Shown here one piece after another: positions 35,580 to 47,796 of a stretch of DNA of 64,000 bases (position 1 is the stretch's first letter; every line of letters begins with the position of its first letter). Origin of the DNA: Sanguinoderma infundibulare. Taxonomy: Eukaryota > Basidiomycota > Agaricomycetes > Polyporales > Polyporaceae. Below the pieces are notes generated by a model. It did no database searches. It was not told the DNA's origin and saw only the letters and a program-made list of their open reading frames with translations. The position numbers were made by a program, and so were the translations under genes. The stretch covers positions 4,154,001 through 4,218,000 of the forward strand of contig JAVLRN010000004.1 in assembly GCA_032821775.1 (NCBI GenBank), in the 5' to 3' direction.

Positions 35580-37884
35580 CTAGCACAAGCGTCCATCACG
35601 AGGCATAATGTCACCCACACAGCGCCCGAAGACCGTCCCGTTGATAGCACTGGACCACAGCGTCGTCCCATCAGGAACGAAGGCGACGTGGTTCACGTCC
35701 GCCCCGTGCTCCGCAAATGTCCCCACGCACGCTCCGTCGCGCACCCGCCAGAGCTTCACCATTGTATCCTCCGACGCCGACGCGACGTATTTCCCGCACG
35801 GAGAGAAGCAGGCCGCATGGACCGCCTGCTGGTGTCCCTCGAACGAGGCGAGCTTGCTGCCCTTGCCCATGTCCCAAATCGCGACCGTCTTGTCCGTCGA
35901 CACCGACAGCAGCAGTTCTCCATCGTGCGAAAACCCGACGTCCTCCACCCGCCCCGTGTGGCCCTTGAGCACGCTCGTCCGCTCGCCGCTCTCCACGTCC
36001 CACACCGCGACCGTCCCGTCATGGTTCCCGGTCGCGACGTGTGTGCTCCGCGGGTGGAACGCGGCCGTGAGTGAAAGGGCCGGCAGCTCGTGCAGTTCGT
36101 GCCGGAGCGCGCGCGCCGCGACGTCCCACAGCCAGCAGCAGCCCCTGCTGGCGACGGTGAGCCAGCGGCCATCGGGTGAGAACCGAATGGAGGAGAACCC
36201 GGACTTTGACTGGAAGCGGACCTTATTGCTCGGCCACGTGAGCGCGGGGCGGACCTCCTCGGGCGGGAGCGTGCGCACGTCCCAGAGGCGGACGGTGCCG
36301 TTTCTGCTCTCGCCGCAGGCGATGAGTGCACCGTCTGGAGACCACGCGCTCTTGTCGGTGACGAAGGGCCAGGGACGGCCCTTGCCGAACGTGGCGATTC
36401 GGGGTGGCGGGTGTGGGTGTGTGGTGAGGTCCCAGAGGGCGATACCTTCGCTGCCGATGGTCGCGAGGCGCGTCCCGTCCGGGGAGGATGCGAGCGCGAC
36501 GTCTTTTCCGCTGGCGGAGTGCCATTCGTGTGAGATGGACGCGCGGCGGCCATCCCAGAGGATGACAGTGTCGTCTTCAGCGCTGGTCGCGACCCATTCT
36601 CCGTCTGGGGAGATGAGGAGGGACGAGACGCGGCCGTCGTGCCCGGGCTTCCCAGCTGAGCTAGTATCAGCTATAGTCTACAGCAAGGTGACTGTACTTA
36701 CACGATTCGGCGTTGATGGACAACGCGCGCCGTTCGAGCAACAGGGGAAAGTGCTTTCCAAACTCTTGCAGCCAAGAGTAGTGCTTTCGTACGTTCACCG
36801 GGCGATCGACAGAGAACGACACCGTGTGTTTAGGGAAGCCGACAAGGATGCGCTCCAGTTCGGGGTGTAGCGCAGAGGTCTGGCCGAATGTGAGACATAG
36901 CGTCCGCAGATCGTCACTGTTCTCGAAGAAGTCGACCGTCGCCTCGGTCAGGCGGCCGGCGCCCGCGAAATGCGTCAAGATCTCGATGGTTCGTTGGACG
37001 GATGCCTGTCGGACTTCTGTCCGCAGCGTCAAGGACTGGAGGGCGGGCCAATTTGCGACGGACTTCGGTAATTTATGCGGCGGGCCTGTGCGGGTACGGA
37101 AAATGAGAGCGAGCGCGTTGAGTATGATCGCCGCCAGAGTGCTGAGATGATGACCGACGTACTCAAATTCGAGTAATTCTGGATTGTCAGGTTGAGAGCT
37201 GAGGCCGTGGATTCGCTCAAAGTAACGAGGGGCTCGAAGATCTCGCGATCCACCCATTCGCCTACCTGAAGAATGGCTTGTCAAGGACGGGGTTCAGGGG
37301 ATGTCTAAAGCGCGAACTACCTTGAGTGTCCTGAGGCGGATCCCTTGCGACAGGCTTTCGGTCTGTCGCTCAAAATTGGGATTATCCGAGCTCTTGTTCG
37401 CGATGCTGATATAGCGACAGGACAGGTCTTGTATGTTCGTGAACGCTGAGAGGATGCGGAGGAAAGGTAAGAATGAAGAGAACCGCATGAAAGCGATGCT
37501 GAGGCTTCGGACGTGCCGTCCCAGGCACCGAAAGCGGAGGAGAGCGGACGGATGGACCGTGCTTAAGCCGCCCTTCATGCCAGAATTGCCGAGGAGCGCC
37601 ACTTTTGCGAGATTGGAGAGCATGCAGATCATCGAGGGAGGGAGAACTGTCATTGGGGCCTCTAGGGACAGAACCAGGGGTCGAAGATACGGCCTGGCAT
37701 GGAGGACGTCCACAAAGGCCACGAGGCGATCCCAAGTTCGCAGTTTGACATGGGCAACGAGAATGGCGACACTGCGCGGGTAGAGCTGGCGGCAGGTGAG
37801 AGCGAAGGTGCACAGCACACGGGTGTCTCCGGACGAGTTATCGATGACTCGTTCGATGACTTCCCAAGGCAGCCGTAGAGACAT
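35580..37884 (-). CDS. F-box/WD40 protein (left-arm copy)
   Basis: Exons 37321-37884, 37163-37265, 36702-37085 and 35580-36655; 2127 nt, 708 residues, all GT-AG and in phase. The N-terminus MSLRLPWEVIERVIDNSSGD, then CTFALTCRQLYPRS, is an F-box-like motif. Residues of about 60-350 form a leucine-spaced region as in agaric F-box proteins (FPFLRILSAFTNIQDLSCRY). The last exon is pure WD40 (ATSAEDDTVILWD, ATGNHDGTVAVWD, LSVSTDKTVAIWD, ASASEDTMVKLWR). F-box plus WD40 is the architecture of SCF substrate receptors. Intron 2 is 77 nt here but 54 nt in the mirror copy, while the exons stay equal in length. The long last exon has no in-frame ATG upstream of its WD40 region, which supports the fusion. 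Confidence 0.85.
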
Positions 37885-38047
37885 GGCAGACGGGATTGAA
37901 CAGACAGCTGCCTGGGGGCGAGGCAGGCTGGCGAGTATAAGAGGTGGAGAGGGAAGTAAGCATAAGGGCGAAGGCTGTGGTCAGATAGACGCACCTTGTT
38001 ACCTATGATACGTTCTGCGGAAACCTTATCAGCCAAGTTTCGACAGG

Positions 38048-38774
38048 GCCTCCAATACCATCAGGAAGCGCACCGGATTAAGTTAATGAACTTTATTACA
38101 CTGCAGAGAAGGTGATCGGGCATAAGCAGGCCCAGGATGTGGACCGCCCGCCGTCCCTAATATTGACAAGGAACGGTCCCGCAGTCGCAGATCTGGCAAG
38201 GTGCGCCAAGTAGCCTCTAGCTGCCTCCTCTAAAGCTGCAAGTAATGTGCGGCTCAGACACTAGCGGAAAGAAGGCTGTCTGAGAACGTTCGAATGTTGG
38301 ACGTCGTGCCATCGGCTTCACCGTGGCCGCCCGCCGGCCAGTGCTCGCTGTCTTGACTGGCACTCGATGAAGCAAATCGCGGGTGTCTCCTCCTCGACCA
38401 TGCCAAGGGCAGTCCTGAGGTGCCACCATGGAGTCAGCATGTTTTATTGCTCGAGTACGAAACCGTCGTCGCCGTTGTCGTCGTCGATGGTCAAGATGCG
38501 CGGCGAATTGTCGGACAATACTCCGCACTGTCCCTCAAGCCGGAGAACGGGGCCGGGGGCCCGAGCGGGGATTTGGGCTTTGAGCTGACTTTGACGGATA
38601 ACTGCCGAGTCGCGCTGACTGCCGCGCTCGCTTTTTCTCCCACTCCACTCGTTCTGACTACCCACTTGCCAGCTCACTAGCCTTGCACTAACCCCTCCAC
38701 CATCGCTAGCCAGCCGCGCCACCTGGCAAGTCGGAGAACGTGATCGTTTCGTTGAACCTGAAACGTTCACCGCG
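38048..38774. other. Inverted-repeat spacer, SYM1 upstream region
   Basis: Start of the single-copy spacer. No gene is supported; overlapping short ORFs only. Confidence 0.5.
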
Positions 38775-39875
38775 ATGTCGAGGTTTCTTCACGCGTTCAA
38801 GTGGGTGTTCGCCTTCGCGTTTGCTTTTTGTCGCCCAGCCAGATATCCTGTACCATCCGGCCCTCGGAGCGTCGGGGACAAGACAAGATGTGCTCAACTA
38901 TCGCTTACAGTGCATCGCTCATTCGGAGGCCAATGGTCACCCAGTGCGCGACCGCATTCGTCCTCTTCGGCGCAGGCGACATCCTCGCTCAGCAGGCGTT
39001 CGAGAACAAGGGCAGCAACCATGATGTACGTGTCCTGTCCCCCAGCGTCCCTCTTGACGCTCGCCAGCGCAATCTCACCATTCGTCCATGTATTTCTCTG
39101 CAGTTCGTCCGCACCGCCAGAGTATCTTTCTACGGCGGTACATCCTGCGCCCCCTTCATGCTAGTATTGTGCTCATGCGCACCCCAAATGTACAGGAGCC
39201 ATCTTCGGACCCATCCTCACAAAATGGCTCCAGCTCCTCAACCGGCTTCAGTTCTCGTCTCCCACAAAGTCGGTCGCATACAAAGTCTACCTCGACCAAT
39301 TCGTCTTCACCCCCGGTACGTCTCCCATCAAATCCCCTCTACTCTCCTCTTAACGCTCACGCGGAATCTAGGTGTGGTCGCGATGTTCTTCGGGAGCATG
39401 ACTCTATTGGAAGGCAAGACTGTCAGCGACGCTCAGGAGCGCATATCTGAGGTTCGTCATCCGCCCATCTGCCCCATATCATGTGTGTTTACGAGCCGCC
39501 CTGATTATCTTCTCGCAGGCATACGTCCCCACACTCGTCCGTAACTGGTATGTCCACAGCCTCCTCGGGTAGGAACGAAGGACGTTGAGGAACGGTGTTT
39601 GCCCATTCGATTTCCAGGGGCGTCTTCATCCCGACCCAAATCGTCAACTTTGCGCTCGTGCCGACCCACCTCCGGTTCGTCACGATAGGCGTCGTGTCTC
39701 TCTTCTGGAGTGCGTGTCTTTCCCTGTTTATCGGTCGCTGTCAAACTGACCGCTCGCAGATGCCTACCTGAGCTCGGTCAACGCAAGGAAGCAAGCGGAG
39801 ATCGCGCTCGAGCACCAGCTCCAGCACAAGCACGCGCTTCCGCTGGACGAGAAGAACGTCCTCGAGGCTGCGTAG
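38775..39875 (+). CDS. SYM1: Mpv17/PMP22-family protein, SYM1-like
   Basis: Exon 1 (38775-38800, MSRFLHAF) splices over 110 nt to 38911-39025 (SLIRRPMVTQCATAFVLFGA, GDILAQQAFE). Further small exons carry FVRTARVSFYGG, AIFGPILTKWLQLLNRLQ, YKVYLDQFVFTP, VVAMFFGSMTLLEGKT, AYVPTLVRNW, VFIPTQIVNFALVPTHLRFV and AYLSSVNARKQAE, ending EAA at 39875. The W-P-Q-N/F-P-R block, with FIPTQIVNFALVP, is diagnostic for Mpv17/PMP22 family members: small four-helix proteins of the inner mitochondrial or peroxisomal membrane. Yeast Sym1 supports growth on ethanol under heat stress. Eight exons with introns of about 50-110 nt. It lies alone in the spacer of the inverted repeat, and no second copy is seen in the window. 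Confidence 0.9.
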
Positions 39876-41243
39876 ATGCGTCCTTGGATGCTTCTCAGTC
39901 TGATCGCGCAGTTTGCTTTAGATCTACGCACGCCATGCGGGGTGGGGCAATAGTCGGTGGGTATCAGAAGAGAGAAGGCAGCGAGGCAAAACGAGTTTAT
40001 ATCCTGCGCTTGATCCGCGCTGCCTGACTTCGAGCCAGGCATGTACACGCGCGGTTTCGGACACAATAGATTTAGAAAGCGTTTTCGTGTTTATACCTGC
40101 ATAGTATGTACATATACCATGTCAACCGGCCTGGCGTCGAACCTAGAATAATTCTACGTGGTTCGAACCTTGCTGTTTGTGATCTCCGGGATCGTTAGGG
40201 GAAGTCCATCGAGTTTTGATATCCCCGGCGCGGCTTGGAGGGTACGCTCCGGATGAGACCACAAGCTGCGGGTCTTGTTGGCGCGTTCAAGACAGATGGT
40301 TTGAATGGACGTAACAAGATAATGGCCCCACCCTGGCTGTGCACCCCTCCTCTGGCCTCCTGGCCTGGGGCGGAACAAAGCTTAGTTCCGCAACGACAAT
40401 CTGGGGGAACAATCGTCAGTCAGCGCTGTGGGATAGAGCGGAGCGGGAAACGGAGAGGTAAAAGGGAGTGGGAGGATCAGAATTGCAGAAGTAGGAATCG
40501 TCAATTGGTCTGGGACCATAGGACTGTTGAGCTTGAATGTGATGATTGTTCATCATGATAACGAGCCACGAGCGGAGCCGGTGGTCGACGGAGCGATATT
40601 AATGAAGGCGAACTGCTCACCTAAGCCATATCACGTTTCCCGCGAGATTAGCGAGCTGCATGCTCGTCTGCCTGATACGAGCGCAGAGGGGGGGTCATGG
40701 GAACAGCTAGCTGGGGTCAGAGAGACATGGAGAGTAATCGTGACCGACGGTGGCGAACAGATGGGTCGAGAGTGCTGTGTCGCGAGCGGTCAGCATGGAA
40801 TGCGAGTGGTGGACATCGAAAGGTAGAACAAGGGGAAGGAGGTCTGGGTGAGGACTGGCCAAAGAACGACTCAGACGCGGATGGACCCAGTCGCTAGGCC
40901 TACCGCGACTCAAAATGATCGGCCAGTCAACCAAAGGCGCAAGCTGAGTGAAGGACAGAGGGCGGTAAAGGGCGACGATAGAGCGGAATCGACATTGGAG
41001 GCGACAACGAGGGCGACATGAAAGTCGTCGTCGAAAAAAAAGGACGGCGGGCGGGGCTTTGGGCAGGGTCTGTGTTTGTCGTTGTTTGTGCTGAGTGGCG
41101 GAAGGCGTTTGTTGAGAGTGGGGGGATGATATCTGAGTGTTTCGCCTCCTGCCCCGTCTTCACGCTCAGGCTGTTCGCCAACGCTGAGAGCTGCAGACTC
41201 GACGACCAGCGACGCGGCTTGCTCTCTGTCCGCCTTCTATGAT
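39876..41243. other. Intergenic between SYM1 and the SET gene
   Basis: No gene is supported. Short ORFs at 40527-40900 and 40927-41180 lack motifs. GC-rich DNA before 41244 is the likely SET-gene promoter and 5' UTR. Confidence 0.5.
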
Positions 41244-44200
41244 ATGCAACACGATGTTACCGAGGCTGTCGTAGGCTTGCTCGGGCTCACCGGTGCCTTC
41301 CCTGCCTCCCCCTCCGACCTCGCCGTCTCCACCACCTCCTCCGTCCCCGCAAAGCGCAAGCAGCCCCCTCCCAGCCAAGACTCTCCCCCGCCCCGCGACG
41401 GCCCCGATTCTCAGAGCAATGAAACCATCAACTGCATCTGCGGCTTTTCCTACGACGACGGCTTCTCCATCGGCTGCGACTCCTGCTCCCGCTGGTGCCA
41501 TGCCGCCTGCTTCAGCATCGTCGAGAACCAGGTCCCCGACGAGTGGCAATGTTGGGTCTGTGCTCCTCGTCCCGTCGACAAGGACCGTGCCGTCAAGCTC
41601 CAGAAAGCTAGACAGCGCCAGGCCCTCTCCACCGTCAATCCCAATCCCAACGCCCACCCCAATGGCCGAAGACGTCCTTCTCCCGGCGTCGAACGCAAGA
41701 CTCGCAGGCCCTCCGCCGTCTCTGCCCTTCCCGATGGTCCTTCCCACCCCCCCGACAAGCTCCCTCACGCCAACAAACGCAAGCGGCGTGCTTCCACCTC
41801 CCTCCATGCCCCCAATCATCACCCCCACCCCCACGAGGACGAGCACGTCGACATCGACGAGCCCTGGACCCACTCATACGTCCCCATCTCCAAGGACATC
41901 GTTCCCGCAGACGATACCCGCGACCGTCTCCGTCGTGTCGCAGCCGACTGGCGCGGTGTCTCCGCCATCAACGCTAACCCCGACCCGTCCCAGTCTCTCC
42001 CCCATTCTCCCGGCTCCACCTTCCCCGCCGTCCTCACCCCGGACGACGCCCCCTACGCCTCCCCTGCCTCTCTCTGTCCCCCCCGAATATCCATCGCCCA
42101 TCTCCACCCCCCCTCCGTCTGGCCCGGCTTATTCACGAATGCCACCAGCAACCACTCGGTACGCCCACCATCGTACGCCGTCCATGCCACTCAACCCATC
42201 CCGTCCTCCAAGCTCATCGCGCCCTACCCGTCCACCATCATCCCGACCGCGATGTACCTCCGCGACCCACTCAACGCCTACGCCCATCTCGGCATGCCCA
42301 AGCCCTACGTCCATCTTTTCGGCCCCCCGCTCGACGTCGCCCTCGACACAAGGATTACCGGAGACCAGTCGCGATTCGTTAGGAGCGGATGCAGGCCCAA
42401 CGCCGTCCTCCGCCCCATGTTCTGCGCCGCGCATGGGAAGAGGACTGTCAAGGACGATCGACAGGAGGAGGGGGAGGCGATCTCATTCGGCATCTTTGCC
42501 TTGAGGGATCTCAAGGCCAACGAGGAGGTTGTGCTGGGTTGGGAGTGGGACGACGACAACGTCGTTCATCATTTGCCTGCGCTCATCCAGAGTCCTTTCA
42601 CCTTTCCGTACGTCCTTATTCACATTCGTCCTCAATATCTGTTTCCCCGCCCAGATGTCTACGACTCTGGCCGTAGCTCGGCGTTCCCTTGCGAATCCGT
42701 CCTTGTTAGCCCTGTCGGGCGTCATGCTGCTCAGCGTCTCCCGCCTTTCCGTTATCGCCCCTCAATGTGCCTCTGCTCTACAAGGCCGTAATTATACGGG
42801 TTTTCCGGCCTTTTGTATAGCTATGGCCACGGCCATAGTCGTAGTCGTCTAGACGGGAAATCTTTCCTTCCCTGTTCCCTATTCGTTTGTCCCCGTCGCG
42901 CGCTTACGCCTTTCGTTCTATAGTCCGCACCAGCTGCAGCACTTCCGCAACCAGATGACCTCCATGCTCCACTCTCTCGCCTCGACGTTCACGACGTGCG
43001 CCTGTGGTGCCAAGGCCCGCGACTGCGTCCTCACCCGCATTGCTGAGTTTGTCGAGAACCAGACCCCGCTTACACCGTCTCCTTCGCCCCCATCTCAGTT
43101 CGCAAAGGAGAAACAATCCGCCAAGGCGCGCAAGAACGACCTCTCGGAGGACAAGGGCAGTCCCGCTCCAGTCGACCTCGGTCCTCTTATCGGCATCGAG
43201 CGTGGATTCCGGACGCGCGAGCGGATCCCGTCTTCGGGCGGTATGGGTGGTGTCGAGCTCGTCCCTCCATTACCGTCCATGGAGGCAGGTCCGTCGCGTT
43301 TACCTCTCGAGACTAGCGCGCGACGGGTGTCATTTCCCGACGACCTGCTGGCACCCACTGGAACGGCAAAGAAGGGCGCAAAGGGTCGCAAAGGCAAGGC
43401 ACGGGCGGAGGACGACGACAACGATGAGAGTGATAGGGAGTGGGGTAAAGGTGCGTTGGCATTATGTATCTGTCACTGAGTGTTGCTCATCACGTCAATG
43501 TTGTCTGTTTGGTGGCAGGTCGTTCTCGCGGACGTCGAGCGTCACCCGAGCCCGATGTCATGGATGTCGACGAAACGGAGGAGTCACTGCCGCCCAAACT
43601 GCGCAAGGCGTGGATCGCAAGGAGCGCGGAGCGGCTGCGCGAACAGCGACTAAGGACGGCGTCTCCTGCGTCGTCCAGCGGATGCGGGGAGAGCAGGGTG
43701 GATGGTGTCAAGGATGAGTCTTACTTTGGTGCGTGGCCTGTTCGCGCTGTACGGGATGCGTTCCCTGACGCGTCTCGTGTCGCAGATTCTCGTGACATGC
43801 CGCCGCCACCAGTCCCACCTTCACGCACGCCTCCGCTCCTTTCGACGACTTCTCATCATTATCCCCTACCCATCTCCGCTACCTCTTCATCGTCTTCGAC
43901 CTCTTCGACTTCTTCAAAGCATCGCATGACCACCGATGGCACCGCGTCCCCTTCCGTCCCTTTCTCTAAATTATCCCTCCTTTCTCCTGTTGTTCCCCTT
44001 CCCTCCACTGCTTCTTCCTCTTTCCGCCCCAAGTCCCCTACCGCTCCGCCCACTCCTTCGACCTCGAAGCTCTTGGCGAAGGCCGATGACGCCGACTCCA
44101 AGAAGCAGCGACGGCCCAGTCTCTCCCCGCAGCCATCAGTGTTGTCCGACGCCACACCTGCGAAGCCAGCCAAACCCGCGAGGACGAAGGCGGGTAGGGG

Positions 44201-46454
44201 CAAGGAGAAGGCGAAAGAGCGGGACGAGGGGTCTGAGCTCGACGAGACGGTGAAGCCGAAGCCAAGGACCAAGTCGAAGGCCGCGAGGGAGAAGGAGAAG
44301 GCGGAAGCCAAGAGGAAACCTGCGCGCTCGTCTACGCCCGCGACGGAGCCGGACGAGCCGCTGCTCCTCAAGCCGTCCATCGTGCGTCGCGAGGATGGTT
44401 CAAGTTCAAAGGCCAAGAAGACCGCTGTGCGAGCGAAAGAGAAGGCGAAGGCGGAATCGGTCGATGCGAAGCTGACGCCCTCCGCCACGGCTTCGCCGTC
44501 CATTCCGTTGGCGCCTCTATCCATCCCGACGGGGTCACCTGACCCGCCGCCGACGACTCCCGTCATCGTGTTGCCGGAGCTGCCTCCTCAACTACTCGAC
44601 GGGACGAACACCTCTATCGCGCCTGCAGTACCTTTGGCGAGGATGACTATCGACGAGACGGAGCATAACGCGGACCTGATGGACATCGATCGTCCCCCCG
44701 AATCGACGCCAACGGCCTCCCCTGCTCTCTCCGTGCCCATCCTACCTCCCACCCCGACAACGACACTTCCATCATCATTAGCACCCGTATCTCCCGTTGT
44801 CGCGAACGATATACCGCTTCCTGCTCCACTACTGACTGCGCGAAGTCCCTCGCCACCAACACATTCTCCCTCTCCTGCACCGCCACCTCCGGCTCCCCTC
44901 TCTGTCGAGCCCATATCCCCGCCGCAGGACGCGATGGTGGTTGACGAGCTTGAGAGCGACGTCTCCAAGCCTTCGTTGACCATCGAATCCATGGCGCATT
45001 TCGGGTCGGGTTCTTTATTACCCCCGCCCGAGCCAGAATCGCGAGAAGCTGCTGAGCGTCACTCCTCACCCGCACCGGTTGAACCTTGCGCGCAACCTGA
45101 AGCCGAACACGAACACGAGCCCGACCCCGAGCCGGAACCCGCGGAACCGCCGCCTCCACCAAAGGTCAAGCTCTCGCTCAAGGACTTCGCACTCCGGAAG
45201 AAGAAGCAGCGCGAGGAGCAGATGGAACGGGAGAAGGAGGAGCAGGAGAAGTCGGCCGTCGAACCGGACTCGCCCCGCGTACTGACGGTGAGTCCCGTCC
45301 CCGAGCCGGACACACCTGCGATCGCGACCGAGCAGGCGGCGAGCGAGGGACTGGTTCGGGGTCTGAGTCCTGTCGGTGAGAGGGTGGCGGCTGCGAGCTC
45401 GGATGGTGGGGTGAGGATCGCGGAGGAGAGGGTGGCAGTCGCGGAGGAGCCGAAGGAGAGTCCCAATGGAATTCACACGTCTGACGTTGTAGGCGTCGAG
45501 GAACATCGGCTGGTGTCTCCTGTCGTGAAAGAGGCGAAGTTGGACGTGATCGCTGCTCCGCTACCGAACGGTCACGGAAACCATGTCTCGTCGCGACGTT
45601 CGCCGACGCCTGATCGGCTCATCCACGGCTGGAGGAGGGCCGTGTCGCCGTCGCTTTGGGACGACAGGCGGCGTCGCTCCCCCAGCGCAGACTTTGGCCG
45701 GCGGCGGCGCAGTCCGAGCTTCGAGCGGAGAAGGCCGACGCCGAACGAGGACTACGACGACTATCGTGACTATCGCAGTCTTCAGACAAAGGTCGAGATC
45801 CTTGATGGGATTGTCCCCAACGGTCTCGTCGCGCCCGTCCGTGACGTCTCCCCTACCGAGCCCTATTCTGCTCATGACGGCCGCCATCAACGCGCTGCGA
45901 GTCCCGTCACTCCTCCGCGCACGATCTCGCCAAAGATGTCATACTCGCCTCCCCGGACCGTCTCCGCTCACCCCACTCAGTCCCAGCCCCAGTCGTCCCA
46001 GGAAGACGGCGAGATCTTGAGCCCCCCGCCGCAGAAACCGCCACCGCTCGCTCCCCGCTCTCACACGCCACCTACGCACCCCCGCTCGTTCTACGGCCAT
46101 CGCGGCGGCATCTCGCCGACACGTCGGTCCCCGCCGCACCTGTCGATTCAGCCGGTGCACATGAAGTCGCACTACTCGCGCAACTCGGGCCCGCCTCGCC
46201 TCGCGCCCAGTGCCCCTCGAGCGTTGAGGGAGAGCGTCGGGTACGCGACTCCTCCGTCGGTGTACGCGGCTGGTGGTGGTGGGAGCGGACAGAGCGCGCC
46301 TTATTTTGCGCCGCGCGGACCGTCGGCCGACCGCGATCGCGAGCGGGACCGGCTGCGAGATTGGGGGCGAGATCGGGTGGATGGGGACAGGGACCGGACG
46401 TGGATTCCGGGGCCGTCGAGGGCAGGACGAGGGCGGGGGACGTGGGGGCGATGA
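41244..46454 (+). CDS. PHD-finger and SET-domain protein, SET3-like
   Basis: Exons 41244-42607, 42924-43450, 43519-43728 and 43786-46454; 4770 nt, 1589 residues, in phase. A PHD finger (residues about 63-108) shows CICGFSYDDGFSIGCDSCSR, WCHAACF and WQCWVCAP. The SET domain (about 315-455) shows AMYLRDPLNAYAHLG, RFVRSGCRPNAVLRPM and ISFGIFALRDLKANEEVVLG, followed by a Cys-rich TTCACGAKARDC. This is the arrangement of yeast Set3 and metazoan MLL5, whose SET domains are atypical. Set3 is the scaffold of the Set3C histone deacetylase complex. The remaining two thirds is low-complexity (KPKPRTKSKAAREKEKAEAK, Pro/Ser stretches) with an Arg-rich end (RDREREDRDR-like). Intron 3 is 57 nt with no in-frame stop, so retention would leave the frame open. 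Confidence 0.88.
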
Positions 46455-47633
46455 AGGGGTGTTGGTGATGATGAAGCATCTTGTCGTTTTTTTAATCGTG
46501 TAGCATATGTGTTGCCGCCGTCTACCATACGGATTTGGTTCGTGTCTTGTTCCTCTCTGCTCCGACGTTCTGTGTCACGCCCCCGACACTCTCTGCTCTC
46601 TGGTATGGTCGTGTTTCTGTTTCTAATACTCATCGTGTTCGTGCCGCGTCGTTCCGGCGTGTATCTTGCTGTTTTCTTTCCCGTGTCTTGTGTTTATTGA
46701 GTATGATATTGCAGAGCAGTCGCCGCGCGCATTGGCCGTAGTCACGTTCGTCGTAGTACTTCCACAACTTGTAGCTCGCATTAGATAGTAGTATAATGCA
46801 CGCCTGTATCCTGATTTGAAGATTCCTATACGCTACTACTTGCGTGCGACGGAGCTGCGCGCGGGCCGAGTGGTAGCGCTCGGACCTGCGGTCCCGCGGA
46901 TGTTGTCCATCGACGACCACGACCTGACTGCTTCGTACCTTCCGGGTTCTGCTTGACAATGGTACCCGCCGGCTACATCTTCGTCTGGTAACTCAGGACC
47001 GTCGAACACCCACAATTTTTCGAGGCAGCGCAGACGGCGACAGCCCAAGGACGACGTGAAGGCGATCGGCAAGGCCTCCTCCTACAACGGTCTTCCGGCA
47101 ACAACGACAACCAGGGGCAGCCGCATTATCAGGAAGAGTGGGCAATTGCCATATAGTGTGCGTCATTCATGCCACCATACATACTATTCGCCGTCGGCGC
47201 AACGTTTTGCTCCGCCTACCCCCTGGGTGACCTGAAGGCCGACGGGCATACAACTGTACTGTGTATTCGATTCAGCATATGCGTCACGACTCGATCGCCT
47301 TCCTACTGGTTGCTGCTCCACCTGTATCACCAGGGCCCCCCGTATTGCTAACTGTTTGGATTTGGCCCTTCGTATGTTGCCGCGATATACGCCGTTAGCG
47401 TTGTCCATCCTATTCATCTTGCAAGGTTCGCCCGATGTAGTAGTCTCAAAGTCTGACCCGCGCATTGCCGCACAAGTTATGTACACGGAGATCTGCCACC
47501 GGAGTATGCTGTGCCTGCGACTGCGGCTTTCAGTGCGGGATGAGTAGGATGATCCTTGTCTTTACGCCTTGTGGTCGGCAACCTGCGCCTGCTTATGTCC
47601 GATTTTGCTTCATTCGGATGTACTTCTGCAGAT
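46455..47633. other. Spacer end, no gene seen
   Basis: 3' UTR of the SET gene, then sequence without a supported gene up to the sharp start of the right arm at 47634. Confidence 0.5.
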
Positions 47634-47796
47634 CCTGTCGAAATTTCGCTGATAAGGTTTCCGCTGAGCGTATCATATGTAACAGGGTGCGTCTATCTGA
47701 CCACAGCCTTCGCCCTTGTGCTTACTTCCCTCTCCACCTCTTACACTCACCAGCCTGCCTCGCCCCCAGTCAGCTATCCGTTCAATCCCGTCTGCC

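Larger units (their letters stand above)
27330..38047 (+). repeat. Large inverted repeat, left arm (about 10.7 kb)
   Basis: Collinear in reverse complement with 47634-58420. Every gene in this arm has a mirror gene in the other: family copies 3/4, WD40 pair 32592/52106, unrecognised ORF pair 34632/50074, F-box/WD40 pair 35580/47797, and the flanking non-coding DNA. The inner edge is sharp at CGACAGG (38041-38047) against CCTGTCG (47634-47640). The outer edge is near 27330/58420, where similarity fades just beyond a shared CCCACATGG. Confidence 0.9.

Noticed and set aside
36667..37284. Frameshift in the left-arm F-box/WD40 gene
   Set aside because: The apparent frame change between arms disappears once a GTACGT...CAG intron (77 nt left, 54 nt right) is recognised; both copies are then in phase.
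40155..40185. GGTTCGAACC, possible tRNA T-arm
   Set aside because: The palindromic 10-mer stands alone; no cloverleaf on either strand.
46840..46920. tRNA-like D-arm (GGGCCGAGTGGTAGCGCTCGG)-type sequence
   Set aside because: No matching anticodon arm, T-arm or acceptor stem could be drawn around it.
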